A DNA stretch of 64,000 nucleotides from Pyrinomonas methylaliphatogenes (GCF_000820845.2 NZ_CBXV010000008.1:542705-606704); one strand, 5' to 3'. Positions 1-8,721 are shown, counted from the stretch's first letter. Notes: generated by a model from the sequence alone, not told the origin. A program made the numbers and translations.

Positions 1-49
1 CCGGCGTGTTGCTTGATTTCGCGCGCCAACGTAATATTGCCAAGTAGGC

Positions 50-1444
50 ATGGAACGCGCGATCGAAAAGGAGATCATCACACGCCTTTGTGAGATAGTC
101 GGGGAAGATCATGTCATCACGGAAGGGGAGAGGCTAGCGCCCTACGGACAAGATGCTCTCGGCGAACTCTTCCTGCCCGATCTCGTCGTCCTGCCGCGCA
201 CGACCGAAGAGGTGGCCGCCATCATGAAACTGGCTAACGAGAAGCTCTTGCCAGTGACGGCGCGCGGCGGTGGCGTCGGCTATACGGGCGGCGCCGTGCC
301 CATCAAAGGCGGACTTGTCCTGAGCACCGAGCGGATGAACCGCATCAAAGAGATCAACTTCGACGATCTTTACGCGGTCGTCGAACCGGGGGTGCGCACC
401 TATGAGTTGCAATGTGCGGTTGAAGCGCGCGGGCTATTTTATCCGCCCGATCCAGCTTCGTTTCGCGAATCCTTCATCGGCGGGAATATCGCTGAAAACG
501 CCGGCGGCCCGCGTTCGATTAAATACGGCGTGACCAAACACTACGTGCTCGGACTGGAGATCGTCACGCCGACGGGCGAGGTCATTCGCGCCGGAGGGCG
601 AACGACGAAGAACGTCGTTGGGTTCGATCTAGTCGGCTTGATCTGCGGTTCCGAAGGGTTGCTTGGCATCATCACGGAGGCGATCTTGCGCCTTCTGCCG
701 CTGCCTGAAGCGAGGCGTACGGTGCGCGCTCTTTTTCGCACTATGCGCGAAGCCTGCGCCTGCGTCCCGCAGTTTGTCCGCGCCGCGCTCGTCCCAGCCG
801 CGATCGAGGTTATGGATCGCCATTCCATTCGCGCCGTCAACGACGCCTTCTCCTTCGGCATCCCGGACGAGGCGGAAGCGTTACTGCTGGTCGAAGTTGA
901 CGGCAACCGAGACGAGGTGGAGCGCGAAGCGCGCATGGTCGAACGGATACTCCGCGAAAGCGGCGGATTCGATGTGCGGCGTGCAGAGACGGCTGAAGAG
1001 GAGAGAGAGCTTTGGGAAGTGCGCCGCGCTCTTTCCGACGCGATCAAACGATATGGGACGCTTAAGCTGAATAACGATGTCGTCGTCCCGCGCTCACGCA
1101 TCCCGGAGTTGATCGAGCGCGTCGAACAGATCGCGCAGCGATACGAAATCTTCGTCGTCAATTTTGGCCACGCGGGCGATGGGAACATCCACGTCAACTT
1201 CATGTGCGACGGCGACGATCGCGAGGCCGTGCGGCGCGCGCGCGAAGCCGTGCGTGAGACTTTCGCCGCGGCCCTCGAACTGGGTGGGACGATCAGCGCC
1301 GAACACGGCATCGGTTACACCAAAGCGCCCTATCTCAGAATGGCGCTTAGCGAGCCGACCATCGAAACGATGAAACGCATCAAGCGCGCGCTCGATCCGA
1401 ATTGGATCCTCAATCCCGGAAAGATGTTCAGCGACGACCGATGA
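50..1444 (+). CDS. FAD-linked D-2-hydroxyacid dehydrogenase (GlcD-like)
   Basis: Predicted flavoprotein that oxidises glycolate, D-lactate or a similar 2-hydroxyacid in the cytoplasm. The 464 residues match the usual GlcD length. A PCMH-type FAD-binding domain covers roughly residues 40-220, with the glycine-rich stretch ARGGGVGYTGG (about 71-81) and GGNIAENAGGP (about 144-154). The C-terminal FAD-oxidase domain carries HAGDGNIHVNF and the near-terminal SAEHGIGYTK. GlcE and GlcF partners are not next to it, so the exact substrate is open. The last codons and stop lie inside a 31-bp sequence that is repeated 66 bp downstream. The ATG at 50 has no strong ribosome site in the 49 bases available, so the start is only likely. 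Confidence 0.88.
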   Translation: MERAIEKEIITRLCEIVGEDHVITEGERLAPYGQDALGELFLPDLVVLPRTTEEVAAIMKLANEKLLPVTARGGGVGYTGGAVPIKGGLVLSTERMNRIKEINFDDLYAVVEPGVRTYELQCAVEARGLFYPPDPASFRESFIGGNIAENAGGPRSIKYGVTKHYVLGLEIVTPTGEVIRAGGRTTKNVVGFDLVGLICGSEGLLGIITEAILRLLPLPEARRTVRALFRTMREACACVPQFVRAALVPAAIEVMDRHSIRAVNDAFSFGIPDEAEALLLVEVDGNRDEVEREARMVERILRESGGFDVRRAETAEEERELWEVRRALSDAIKRYGTLKLNNDVVVPRSRIPELIERVEQIAQRYEIFVVNFGHAGDGNIHVNFMCDGDDREAVRRAREAVRETFAAALELGGTISAEHGIGYTKAPYLRMALSEPTIETMKRIKRALDPNWILNPGKMFSDDR

Positions 1445-1515
1445 GAATCTTCAAAAGATCCAGCATGTGGTCGGGGCTCTCATTGAAAGATGTTCAGCGA
1501 CGACCGATGAGAATC
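1419..1515. repeat. Repeat-spacer-repeat microlocus at the glcD-like stop
   Basis: A 31-bp sequence at 1419-1449 is repeated exactly at 1485-1515, with an unrelated 35-bp spacer between (period 66). The first copy includes the last codons and TGA of the dehydrogenase gene. Similarity stops abruptly at both edges, so this is not a decayed longer tandem duplication. It is the cleanest member of a family of loci in this window that share the geometry but not the repeat sequence. Confidence 0.9.
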
Positions 1516-1567
1516 CTCGACGGATTGATCAAGTTTCCGCTAGAAGCGCAGAGGTTGGAGCGACCGA

Positions 1568-2209
1568 GTGAAGATCTACTTGCTCTATATCGACAGCGTC
1601 GGCGCGCTCTTTTACAACGAGCGCGTCGAAGATTCGACCGACGATGCACGAAGAGAGCGGGCGCGCGCGTGGATCGAGCGCCAATACCGCCGTTTCCGAA
1701 AGAGCGTGCGAGCGGCTGAAAATGGGGTCGGGGCGAGATTTCGCCGGCTCGAACGATGGCTCGAAGGTCGAATCTCCCCCGAAGAGACTCTGCTGCGCAG
1801 ATTACGTCACGCTTCGACGATCGAACTGGTTTACCCTTCGGCGATGGCAGAGGGCGAAGCGCAAAAGCTTTGGCGCGGTTATCTAGCGCGTCAAAGGAGG
1901 GCCCATCTCAAATGGTTCGTCATAGACCTTCTGATCGCCCCTTTGACTTTGCTCCTGATGCCGCTGCCCGGCCCGAACATCATCGGCTACTGGTTCATCT
2001 ACCGCGCGCTCTGTCACCTTCTGGCGGTAATCGGAGCGCACTGCGCGATGAAGGCGCCTCTTGAATTGGTCGCCGCAGATATCCTCAACCCGAAAGCGAA
2101 GCAGGGAGATGAGGAATGGATGCGCGAACTCGCCGATGCGTGCGGATTGAAGGGGCTGCGACGATTCATCCGCCGCGCTAAACCTTTGCCGGCAAGCGGC
2201 GCGACTTGA
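1568..2209 (+). CDS. Membrane protein resembling the K+/H+ exchange-related (Mit_KHE1) family
   Basis: 213 residues, GTG start. The N-terminal half is charged and helical. A hydrophobic segment near residues 115-160 contains LLMPLPGPNIIGYWFIYRAL, which resembles the short conserved core of PF10173 (mitochondrial K+-H+ exchange-related) proteins, also found in bacteria. That relationship is recalled from motif shape and not tested. An alternative is an uncharacterised membrane-associated protein. It ends just before a strong bidirectional terminator and is convergent with the GWxTD gene. The neighbours give no functional hint. Confidence 0.6.
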   Translation: MKIYLLYIDSVGALFYNERVEDSTDDARRERARAWIERQYRRFRKSVRAAENGVGARFRRLERWLEGRISPEETLLRRLRHASTIELVYPSAMAEGEAQKLWRGYLARQRRAHLKWFVIDLLIAPLTLLLMPLPGPNIIGYWFIYRALCHLLAVIGAHCAMKAPLELVAADILNPKAKQGDEEWMRELADACGLKGLRRFIRRAKPLPASGAT

Positions 2210-2234
2210 GCGGATGAATGGGCCGGAAGGAAAA

Positions 2235-2262
2235 AAGGGAGCGCGACACATCGCGCTCCCTT
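2235..2262. terminator. Bidirectional intrinsic terminator
   Basis: A perfect 12-bp stem (AAGGGAGCGCGA with its complement) closes a 4-base CACA loop. An A-run lies on the left and TTAAAAATTT on the right, so it can end transcription from both convergent neighbours. Confidence 0.85.
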
Positions 2263-2286
2263 AAAAATTTCACAGAATAGATGCGC

Positions 2287-3903
2287 TCACTCTACGAGCG
2301 TGAATTTGGCCGATGGCGTAAGCGATTGACCGGAGACGCGATCCTTGATGCGGATCTGCAGTTCGTATTCGCCGGGCAGCAGACCGCTCGTTGAGATCAG
2401 CTTGGCGAGCGTCAAACGCTGCCCCGCATCGCTCATCCCGTGCCAATCCTCGACCACTTTATTGACCTCTTTGCCGTCCTTCAGCAAAACATATTCGACA
2501 TCGACCGATGGGCGCAACGTCATTTGATCTATGCCCGCGTTATAAACCTGCATGTAGATGCCGACCGGATCGCCGCGCCGGTAGATCCCTGAAACGTTCG
2601 GGATCACCTTGTTCTGTCCGATGACGAACTGCCCGACGGCAGGCTGATCGGTCAAACTCTGCAACTTGGCGGCCAGGACCAGCGTTGAGGTCGAGAGTTT
2701 CTGCGAATCGTATTTCGGCACGGTAAAACCTACGTGGCGCACGCCGGTCGCGCCAGAGTTGATGTCGCGCACGATGACATCGATCTTGTAGGTCCCCGGC
2801 GGAAGCGCTACCGCTTTTTGATAAGCCGACTTGCGATCCTTGAGCGCGACCAACTCTTCCGGCGTCGCCGTCGTCGTCACAGCGTCTTCGAAGACGCCGA
2901 CGCGCCGCCCGGTCACCGAGGTGATGCGCCCGAAGATGTTCAATTGGGCAACTTGCGCGCCGCCGCTATCTTTGAAGACGAGGTCTTTGTTCTCCGTTTG
3001 GATCGTGAAAGCGGTGACGACGCGATCCTCGGACTGGCGGAAGAAATCGATCCGCATGTCGAAGTTGAGCGGATTATCCTCGACGACGGGCGTGTTGACC
3101 GCCGTCGCCAGATCGTTGAATTTGATCTGCGGCGGTTTCTCAAGATCGGCCAAGATCTGCAAGCGCGTGAAGGGATTGTCCTGCTCGCGCATGTAATCCA
3201 TCGTGTTGAGCCCTGCGATGCGGTCGGCCTTGTTGGCCAATCCGAGCTGCTCGGCGAGCGTCAATCCCGCGCCCGGCACGTAGAGCAGAGCATCCTTTTC
3301 ATTCGGCGAACGGGCGATGTGATATTCGCCAGTGCCTGTCGGATCGACGAATTCGATCTCGATCCCGGAGCCGACGCCTGGGATGTAGCGATAGAACCAG
3401 ATTTCAAACGGATAGGTGGTCGTCTCGCCACCGCCCTCGTAGTAAGGACGCTGATATGGTCCACCCATCGGGTGGGATTCGATCTCGTCCGGCTTGCCGA
3501 ATTTTATGTAGATTCGTCCCCGATCGGTCTTCCAGCCCGGGATGCCCGAGGTGAAATGCTCATTCGCGTAAGCGATCCGTTCGTAATACTCTTCTTTGAA
3601 CTCATTCTCTTCCGTGTCCGGATCGGGGTCGCGCCGCCGCCAGAAAGCTTCGATGAACTGTTCGCGCTCTTCATCGGTCTGAAGTTTCAAGAAAGCCTTG
3701 CGCTCCTCATCGGTGATGATGTAGGCGACGTCCTCTTCGAGCCATTTTTTATAGACCTTTTTAAGTTCCGGCTTGACGTTTCGCGGGCGCTCTTCGACCG
3801 GCGTTTGGTTTTGCTCGCCCTTTTTGTTTTGCGCCAAGGCAGGAGGGAACGCCAACGAGAAGATCAAAGCCCACAATACCACACGGGACAGCTTGCCAAT
3901 CAT
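2287..3903 (-). CDS. Secreted GWxTD domain protein
   Basis: About 538 residues from an ATG at 3903, chosen because GAGGAG sits 7 bases upstream. A GTG 15 bases further up is possible. A signal peptide (hydrophobic VVLWALIFSLAFPPALA) ends near residue 24. The name-giving motif is GWKTDRGRIYIKFGKPDEIE, near residues 125-145. A beta-rich C-terminal half follows. GWxTD proteins are common in Acidobacteria and related phyla. Their function is unknown and a periplasmic or cell-envelope role is presumed. Convergent with the gene before it. Confidence 0.85.
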   Translation of the reverse strand: MIGKLSRVVLWALIFSLAFPPALAQNKKGEQNQTPVEERPRNVKPELKKVYKKWLEEDVAYIITDEERKAFLKLQTDEEREQFIEAFWRRRDPDPDTEENEFKEEYYERIAYANEHFTSGIPGWKTDRGRIYIKFGKPDEIESHPMGGPYQRPYYEGGGETTTYPFEIWFYRYIPGVGSGIEIEFVDPTGTGEYHIARSPNEKDALLYVPGAGLTLAEQLGLANKADRIAGLNTMDYMREQDNPFTRLQILADLEKPPQIKFNDLATAVNTPVVEDNPLNFDMRIDFFRQSEDRVVTAFTIQTENKDLVFKDSGGAQVAQLNIFGRITSVTGRRVGVFEDAVTTTATPEELVALKDRKSAYQKAVALPPGTYKIDVIVRDINSGATGVRHVGFTVPKYDSQKLSTSTLVLAAKLQSLTDQPAVGQFVIGQNKVIPNVSGIYRRGDPVGIYMQVYNAGIDQMTLRPSVDVEYVLLKDGKEVNKVVEDWHGMSDAGQRLTLAKLISTSGLLPGEYELQIRIKDRVSGQSLTPSAKFTLVE

Positions 3904-4057
3904 CGCTCTGCTCCTCACCTCCGTAGGTTGTCGGCGCCAGCCTCGGGGCCGTCAATGCGTCAGCGCGAAGGATCTCGCCTATTTTGGATGCATCGACCTT
4001 TCAGTTCGGCGGAAAAAATTTTATGACCTCGCTCGAGATCGCGTCAAGAAAGCGGCC

Positions 4058-5119
4058 TCACTCGGTCGTGCGCTTCTTCCCGAAGAGCCACGCGACGAAG
4101 ATCGAAACGATGTAAAGCAAGATCATCGGCGCGGCAAAGAGCATCATGTTCGGAACGTCATTGGTCGGCGAAAGCACGGCTGCCGCGATCAGAATGACGA
4201 TCAAGGCCGGGCGCCAAATGCGCACCAGAAGACCGGCGGAGACCAGCCCGATCCGGGCCAGGACATAGGTGATGGCCGGCATCTGAAAGATGACGCCCAT
4301 GCCTAACATCACGAGGATGATGAAATCGAAATAATCCGTCGCGCGCAACAGCAAGCGGAAATCTTGCCCCAACCCGAGGAGATAGGTCGCCGCCGGCGGG
4401 AAGATGACGTAGTAAGCGAAAGCTGCGCCGATGACGAACGAGATCGTCGAAAGCAGGATGAAGGGCAACGCATAAGCGCGTTCATGCGGATAGAGACCGG
4501 GCGAGACGAACGCCCAGATCTGCCACAGGATGAAAGGGACCGACAGACAGATCGCCGCATAGAGCGAGACCTTGACGTAGAGCGAGAAGGGCTCCATCGC
4601 CGTTGTAACGATCAACTTGTCATCGATGCCGGGGAGCGAACGCGCATCGAGTTCGATGGGCAACCGCACGCCCCTCGGGATCACCGTCGCTCCGGCGATG
4701 ATCGGCTCATCCGTGAAGAGACCGATCTGACCTTTCGCATCGCGCGCGACGCGCGCCTGAACCGCCGTTCCCGCCGGGATCACGCTCGTCCCCAGCCTCG
4801 TCGTTTCGGCGAAGACGTATCGCCCGACATCGCCTTCTTTTAACGAATCGAGCGGAAGGATTTTCTCTCCACCGGTCAATCCGCCGAGGGGAAGTTGCCG
4901 CTCTTGCGCCTCAGCGAGGGCCTGCCGGATCGGGATGGCGAGGAAGTTGTAGATGTGATCTGAGACGAACCAGCAGAAGATGAATGAAACGAAGACGAAT
5001 GCGATCGAGTAGATGATTCGGCGGCGCAACTCCTCGAGATGTTCGAGAAAAGACATCTGCCCGCCGAGCTCTCCCTCGCGCTCCCCTTCGATCTCCGGTC
5101 GCGATATGGTCGAAATCAT
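4058..5119 (-). CDS. tatC: Sec-independent translocase TatC with a long first-loop insertion
   Basis: Core integral membrane component of the twin-arginine pathway, exporting folded proteins. The N-terminal signature MSFLEHLEELRRRI and the later EPFSLYVKVSLYAA and SPGLYPHERAY blocks are clear. Six hydrophobic segments follow in the normal order. The protein is about 353 residues, well above the usual 240-280. The excess is a mostly hydrophilic stretch of about 85-90 residues (near 70-160) between the first and second membrane helices, placing it on the outer face of the membrane. Start chosen at ATG 5119; an ATG 12 bases upstream is equally open. A TatA/B gene lies just upstream on the same strand. 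Confidence 0.92.
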   Translation of the reverse strand: MISTISRPEIEGEREGELGGQMSFLEHLEELRRRIIYSIAFVFVSFIFCWFVSDHIYNFLAIPIRQALAEAQERQLPLGGLTGGEKILPLDSLKEGDVGRYVFAETTRLGTSVIPAGTAVQARVARDAKGQIGLFTDEPIIAGATVIPRGVRLPIELDARSLPGIDDKLIVTTAMEPFSLYVKVSLYAAICLSVPFILWQIWAFVSPGLYPHERAYALPFILLSTISFVIGAAFAYYVIFPPAATYLLGLGQDFRLLLRATDYFDFIILVMLGMGVIFQMPAITYVLARIGLVSAGLLVRIWRPALIVILIAAAVLSPTNDVPNMMLFAAPMILLYIVSIFVAWLFGKKRTTE

Positions 5120-5178
5120 ATACGAACGCACCGATAATCAGGCGCCCCAGGCCACCCTCTTTCCGCTGAGACGGACGT

Positions 5179-5547
5179 TCATAGCCAATCACGCTTCTCC
5201 GTTCCGCTCGACTTTTCCGGTTCGCTAGCGAGCGGCGACGATGAGCGCGCCACCGTATTATCCGCAGGCGCGACCTGCGGCTCGAGGGGCGAAACGGACT
5301 GATCCGCCTGCGGCTCTTCCGGTATCATAGCGCGCGAGACTTCCGCTTCACGCTCGATCCGCTCGCGCTCGACCTCCATCTCCCACGTGCGTTTGAAATC
5401 CTCCGACGCGCGCTTAAATTCGCTCAGGCTACGCCCCAGGGAGCGCCCGAGCTCCGGCAACCGTCGCGGACCGAACAGTATGAGCGCCACGACGAGTATG
5501 ACGAGCAACTCCGTCGTCCCTAGGAATTCGAAGATCAGCAGGAACAT
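5179..5547 (-). CDS. Twin-arginine translocase subunit TatA/TatB
   Basis: 122 residues. One N-terminal membrane helix (ELLVILVVALILFGP, about 13-27) is followed by the hinge FGPRRLPELGRSLG, an amphipathic helix and an acidic, proline-rich tail. This is the typical TatA/TatB plan. The tail length fits TatB or a bifunctional TatA. It lies 59 bases upstream of tatC and probably forms an operon with it. Substrates in this window include the aldehyde oxidoreductase 2Fe-2S subunit, which has a twin-arginine leader. Confidence 0.9.
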   Translation of the reverse strand: MFLLIFEFLGTTELLVILVVALILFGPRRLPELGRSLGRSLSEFKRASEDFKRTWEMEVERERIEREAEVSRAMIPEEPQADQSVSPLEPQVAPADNTVARSSSPLASEPEKSSGTEKRDWL

Positions 5548-5635
5548 CCCTATCCTCCAATCAATTTTGCGTTCACGCGCATTAGACTAGGCCCGCCACT
5601 GACCAAACCGCAGCATGCGTTGCGATGAAGAGGAT

Positions 5636-6424
5636 TTAATCTCCTTCGTTCGCTGATCTTTTCAGCGAATCATCTTTGATGCGCGGTTCACCCTCGCGCT
5701 TTGCTCCGACCCACGGCCTTCCGTAACGCTCCTCGAAGACGATCTCGCGCAACGGCAACCGCCCCGGATAGGGTTTCTCTTCCCCCTTCATGCGCCCGAT
5801 GGCTAGCAACCCGACGATCTCCGCCTCTTCCGGAATATCGAACTCGCGCCGCACGCCCTCGACGTCGAACCCTTCCAACAGGACCGTGTCAAAACCATAA
5901 GCCTCGGCGACGAGCATCATGGTTGTAAGCGCGATGGCCGTTTGTCGCGTCACCCAAACGTCGGTGCGCGTCTGCTCAAGATCTTGGATGGCTTGCGCGA
6001 CTTTTCGTTCGACCTCGTCGAGACGGCCCGCTCCGCGTCGCGCCCCCTCGCGAAAGATCCGCTCGGCATCCTTGCGCCAACTGCCCTTCAACCCAAGAGC
6101 GATGATGACCACGGGCGCTTCGCCGATCTTCGCCTGATTGAAAGCGACGCGCTGAAGACGCGCGCGATTGGCACGATCGCGCACGACGATGAAACGCCAA
6201 GGTTGAAGATTATAGCCCGATGGAGCCTGCGCCCCGAATCTGAGGATGGCCTCGAGCACCTCGGCGGGCACCTCATCCGAGGCGAAGCTAACGGTGGCGC
6301 GCCGGTCCAGTAAAACCTGCGTGATCGGCTTGAGAGGCGAACCGTCCGGTCGAGTTGCGGGGAAGTCTGCGGGCGGTTCGTCCATCTCGAAACCCTCTAC
6401 CTTTTCGGGCGAAGGCGTCTTCAT
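5636..6424 (-). CDS. Nitroreductase family FMN oxidoreductase
   Basis: 262 residues. The N-terminal half has LLDRRATVSFA and the FMN-contact region APSGYNLQPWRFIVVRD (near residues 72-88). The middle has TAIALTTMMLVAEAYGFDTV, as in other nitroreductase-fold enzymes. It likely reduces a quinone, nitro or other electrophile with NAD(P)H in the cytoplasm. The tail after residue 215 is charged and poorly conserved. Monocistronic; the 395 bases upstream, shared with the divergent gene, are filled with spaced repeats. Confidence 0.85.
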   Translation of the reverse strand: MKTPSPEKVEGFEMDEPPADFPATRPDGSPLKPITQVLLDRRATVSFASDEVPAEVLEAILRFGAQAPSGYNLQPWRFIVVRDRANRARLQRVAFNQAKIGEAPVVIIALGLKGSWRKDAERIFREGARRGAGRLDEVERKVAQAIQDLEQTRTDVWVTRQTAIALTTMMLVAEAYGFDTVLLEGFDVEGVRREFDIPEEAEIVGLLAIGRMKGEEKPYPGRLPLREIVFEERYGRPWVGAKREGEPRIKDDSLKRSANEGD

Positions 6425-6476
6425 CGCAGACGATTGTAGCGCGTCGCTTGGGCAGCGTAAAACCGACGGCTGAAAA

Positions 6477-6586
6477 ATCCAAAGGCGAGCGCAAAATGTT
6501 CAAAGGTTGGAAGATCTCGCGTGGATGCGCCGCTACGTGATCGTAACCATCCAAAGGCGAGCGCAAGATGGGCAGAAGGTTGGAAG
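6477..6586. repeat. Repeat-spacer-repeat microlocus (imperfect)
   Basis: A 37-bp copy at 6477-6513 and a 38-bp copy at 6549-6586 share ATCCAAAGGCGAGCGCAA and AAGGTTGGAAG. A 35-bp spacer separates them (period 72). It directly precedes the three-copy array at 6601 but has an unrelated repeat sequence. Confidence 0.75.
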
Positions 6587-6600
6587 GGAGCGTCGCTAAG

Positions 6601-6774
6601 GTCGAAACGGATTTAATCGCGTCCTTTGACTATGATGTCGCGCGCGCCCTCCGCCAACTGAATAGCGTCGAAACGGATTTAATAACTTCGTGTCCTTTGA
6701 CGCCAGAGCGTGCCCTGAATGTCCGCGGCAACAGCGCGCGTCGAAACGGATTTAATAACTTCGTGTCCTTTGAC
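6601..6774. CRISPR. Orphan three-repeat CRISPR-like array
   Basis: Repeats at 6601-6630 (30 bp, internally shortened by 5 bases), 6667-6701 and 6740-6774 (35 bp each, identical). They begin GTCGAAACGGATTTAAT and end GTCCTTTGAC. Spacers of 36 bp (6631-6666) and 38 bp (6702-6739) are unrelated to each other. The repeat ends form an imperfect dyad (GTC..AAA..GG against CCTTTGAC), as in many CRISPR repeats. No cas gene and no leader is visible nearby. It could be a relict array or the best-developed member of the spaced-repeat family seen elsewhere in the window. Confidence 0.6.
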
Positions 6775-6819
6775 GGCATCGGTGAATGGCTTTATGCTGT
6801 GGAGCGTTCGGAGAGAGCT

Positions 6820-7761
6820 ATGGCCGCACGCACGCCGCGCATCGCCTCGCTACTGCCATCAGCGACGGAGATCGTCTGCGCGCTCGGACTCGCTGACGCG
6901 CTGGTAGGGATCACGCACGAGTGCGATTATCCGCCCGCGATCGCATCAAAACCGCGCCTGACGTCAAGTCGCATCTCGCACCAAACGATGTCGAGCGCGG
7001 AGATAGATCACGCTGTCCGTTCGCAATTGGATGGACACGGCTCGATCTACGACCTCAACGAGGAGCTGTTGCGCGAGCTTAAGCCCGATCTGATCTTGAC
7101 ACAAGAGCTATGTGATGTCTGCGCCGTCAGCTACAAGACGGTCAGCCGCGCGGCGCGCATGTTCGAGAGCGAGGTGCGCGTCGTGTCACTGGAGCCCAAT
7201 ACGATCTCCGACATCTTCGACAACATCCTCACCGTCGGACGCCTCGCCGGTAAAGAGGATGAAGCGATGCGCGTGGTCCAGGAGTTGACCGCACGGCTTG
7301 ACGCGCTGAAAACGCGCGTCGCCCATCTAGCGCGCCCGCGCGCGCTGTTGCTCGAATGGCTCGAACCGCCATTTGCGCCGGGGCATTGGGTGCCGGAGCA
7401 GATCGAATTTGCCGGCGGCGATCCGTCCTTCGGTTTCAAAGGATCGCCTTCGCGCGTGACGACCGCCGAGGAGATCAAAGCCTACGATCCTGAGAAGATC
7501 GTCCTCATCCCGTGCGGCTACTACAGGGAAGACATTTTCGCCGCCCTCGAAAAGGCGCGATTGCCCAAGGGCTGGCGCGAACTTTGCGCCGTCAAGCGCG
7601 GCGAGGTGTGGGCGACCGACGCCACAGCTTATTTCAGCCGCCCTGGACCGCGCGTGGTCCGCGGGGCGGAGATCCTAGCGCGTATCTTTCACCCAGAGAT
7701 ATTTGGCCCACCGGACGAAGAGGAGGCGGTGCGAGTCCCCGCCGCATTGATGCGCGAGTGA
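6820..7761 (+). CDS. Helical-backbone metal/corrin-binding protein (BtuF-like)
   Basis: 313 residues from an ATG at 6820 with GGAGAG 5 bases upstream. The longer open frame upstream runs through repeats and is rejected. The N-terminus RIASLLPSATEIVCALGLAD and HECDYPP are typical of COG0614 periplasmic-binding-fold proteins usually annotated as cobalamin-binding. QELCDVCAVSY and a C-terminal VKRGEVWATDATAYFSRPGP also fit. There is no signal peptide, so it may act in the cytoplasm, and no permease or ATPase is adjacent. Its 3' end overlaps the convergent protease gene by 73 bases. Confidence 0.82.
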   Translation: MAARTPRIASLLPSATEIVCALGLADALVGITHECDYPPAIASKPRLTSSRISHQTMSSAEIDHAVRSQLDGHGSIYDLNEELLRELKPDLILTQELCDVCAVSYKTVSRAARMFESEVRVVSLEPNTISDIFDNILTVGRLAGKEDEAMRVVQELTARLDALKTRVAHLARPRALLLEWLEPPFAPGHWVPEQIEFAGGDPSFGFKGSPSRVTTAEEIKAYDPEKIVLIPCGYYREDIFAALEKARLPKGWRELCAVKRGEVWATDATAYFSRPGPRVVRGAEILARIFHPEIFGPPDEEEAVRVPAALMRE

Positions 7762-8675
7762 TCTTGCGCTGACCTACCCTTACGCGGAAGATCGATTCGG
7801 ATCAGACGCTTTTGCGGATCGAAAAGGAGGCGGAAAGGGCGCAGCGCCTCACGGCCCAACAGGATAGGCGTCTGCTCGTCAGCATCGACGATCAAATCCG
7901 TCGGCACGTTGCGCAAAACTAGCGATCCGAGTTCTAAAGTCATCGGAGCGAGCCGCAGGACGCGCGCCTCGCGCGGCGCATCAATTACAATCCCCATCGC
8001 CCTCGCCGCAACCCGGCTCAAAGCCAAGCCGAATCTCGAACCGGTATCGAGCAGGGCCGGTCGCCCGTCTGCGAGCTGAACGAATGGACGCCTCCCCTCG
8101 CGATCAGGTAACCAGCGCAAGATCGTCGCCTCCGTCCCGCCGCTTTCGATCGCCTCTCTCCGCGGGTCGAAAGCTCCCAACTCGTCGCGCGGCATGTCGA
8201 TGATGTAACCCAAGGGCCAATAGCCTTCTGTCGGATCGAGCAATCCGTCAACGCCTTCAGGAAGCGCAGCGATGATCGTCGTCCCTTGCGCCGGCAACCG
8301 ATTATCTGGATCGCCAACAGCTAAACTGCGCAATCGCGCGTATTCGCCGAAGATGCTTCTCCGACCATCGAACCACGCGATCTTGACTCGCCGTCCCATC
8401 CGCGCGACCTGCGCTTCGGATGCCACACGCGGGGAGAGGATGATCGCTCCGGCCCCTGTATCCAAAGCGAAGGTGTATGGGCCGACGCCATTGACCCAAG
8501 CTTGCAGCAGAAGGCCGCGCGCGCGCGTTTCGCGAAAGCGCACGGGGCGCGGCAGCGGGGCCTGAGGGATTGGCGCCCGATGAGAAAAAATGGCAGCTCC
8601 GATGTGCGGAGCTGCCCCAATGAAAGTGACAAGAAGGAGGAGGCTAAAAATGAAGGCTAACGTTTGTCTCTTCAC
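7689..8675 (-). CDS. Membrane-anchored retropepsin-like aspartyl protease
   Basis: 328 residues. An N-terminal hydrophobic segment (FIFSLLLLVTFIGAA, about 9-23) suggests export or anchoring. Two aspartic protease motifs are visible, FALDTGAGAIILS near residue 70 and ALLDTGSRFGLALS near 210, each with the DTG triad. So one chain holds two lobes, unlike dimeric viral retropepsins. Substrate unknown. The C-terminal 25 codons overlap the tail of the gene on the opposite strand. The Ser-rich end (TASSSSGG) may be dispensable. Confidence 0.78.
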   Translation of the reverse strand: MKRQTLAFIFSLLLLVTFIGAAPHIGAAIFSHRAPIPQAPLPRPVRFRETRARGLLLQAWVNGVGPYTFALDTGAGAIILSPRVASEAQVARMGRRVKIAWFDGRRSIFGEYARLRSLAVGDPDNRLPAQGTTIIAALPEGVDGLLDPTEGYWPLGYIIDMPRDELGAFDPRREAIESGGTEATILRWLPDREGRRPFVQLADGRPALLDTGSRFGLALSRVAARAMGIVIDAPREARVLRLAPMTLELGSLVLRNVPTDLIVDADEQTPILLGREALRPFRLLFDPQKRLIRIDLPRKGRSAQDHSRINAAGTRTASSSSGGPNISG

Positions 8676-8721
8676 GGTCCTTCGCTTCTCACGACGCTGG
8701 TTGCACGGCTAACTGTGACCA

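Larger units (their letters stand above)
6425..6819. other. Divergent intergenic region occupied by spaced repeats
   Basis: No credible gene. Almost the whole stretch consists of one imperfect repeat pair (6477-6586) and a three-copy CRISPR-like array (6601-6774). Open reading frames running through it into the downstream gene are artefacts of the repeats. Confidence 0.75.

Noticed and set aside
2734-4026. 430-codon plus-strand open frame
   Set aside because: Lies wholly antisense to the GWxTD gene, has no recognisable domain and an Arg/Asp-rich composition typical of a shadow frame in GC-rich DNA.
6568-6819. N-terminal extension of the BtuF-like gene
   Set aside because: The extension is made of the CRISPR-like repeats (VETDLI.. 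repeated); the ATG at 6820 has a ribosome site and matches the family start.
6425-6819. Cobalamin riboswitch upstream of the BtuF-like gene
   Set aside because: No B12-box-like sequence; the region is filled by repeats.
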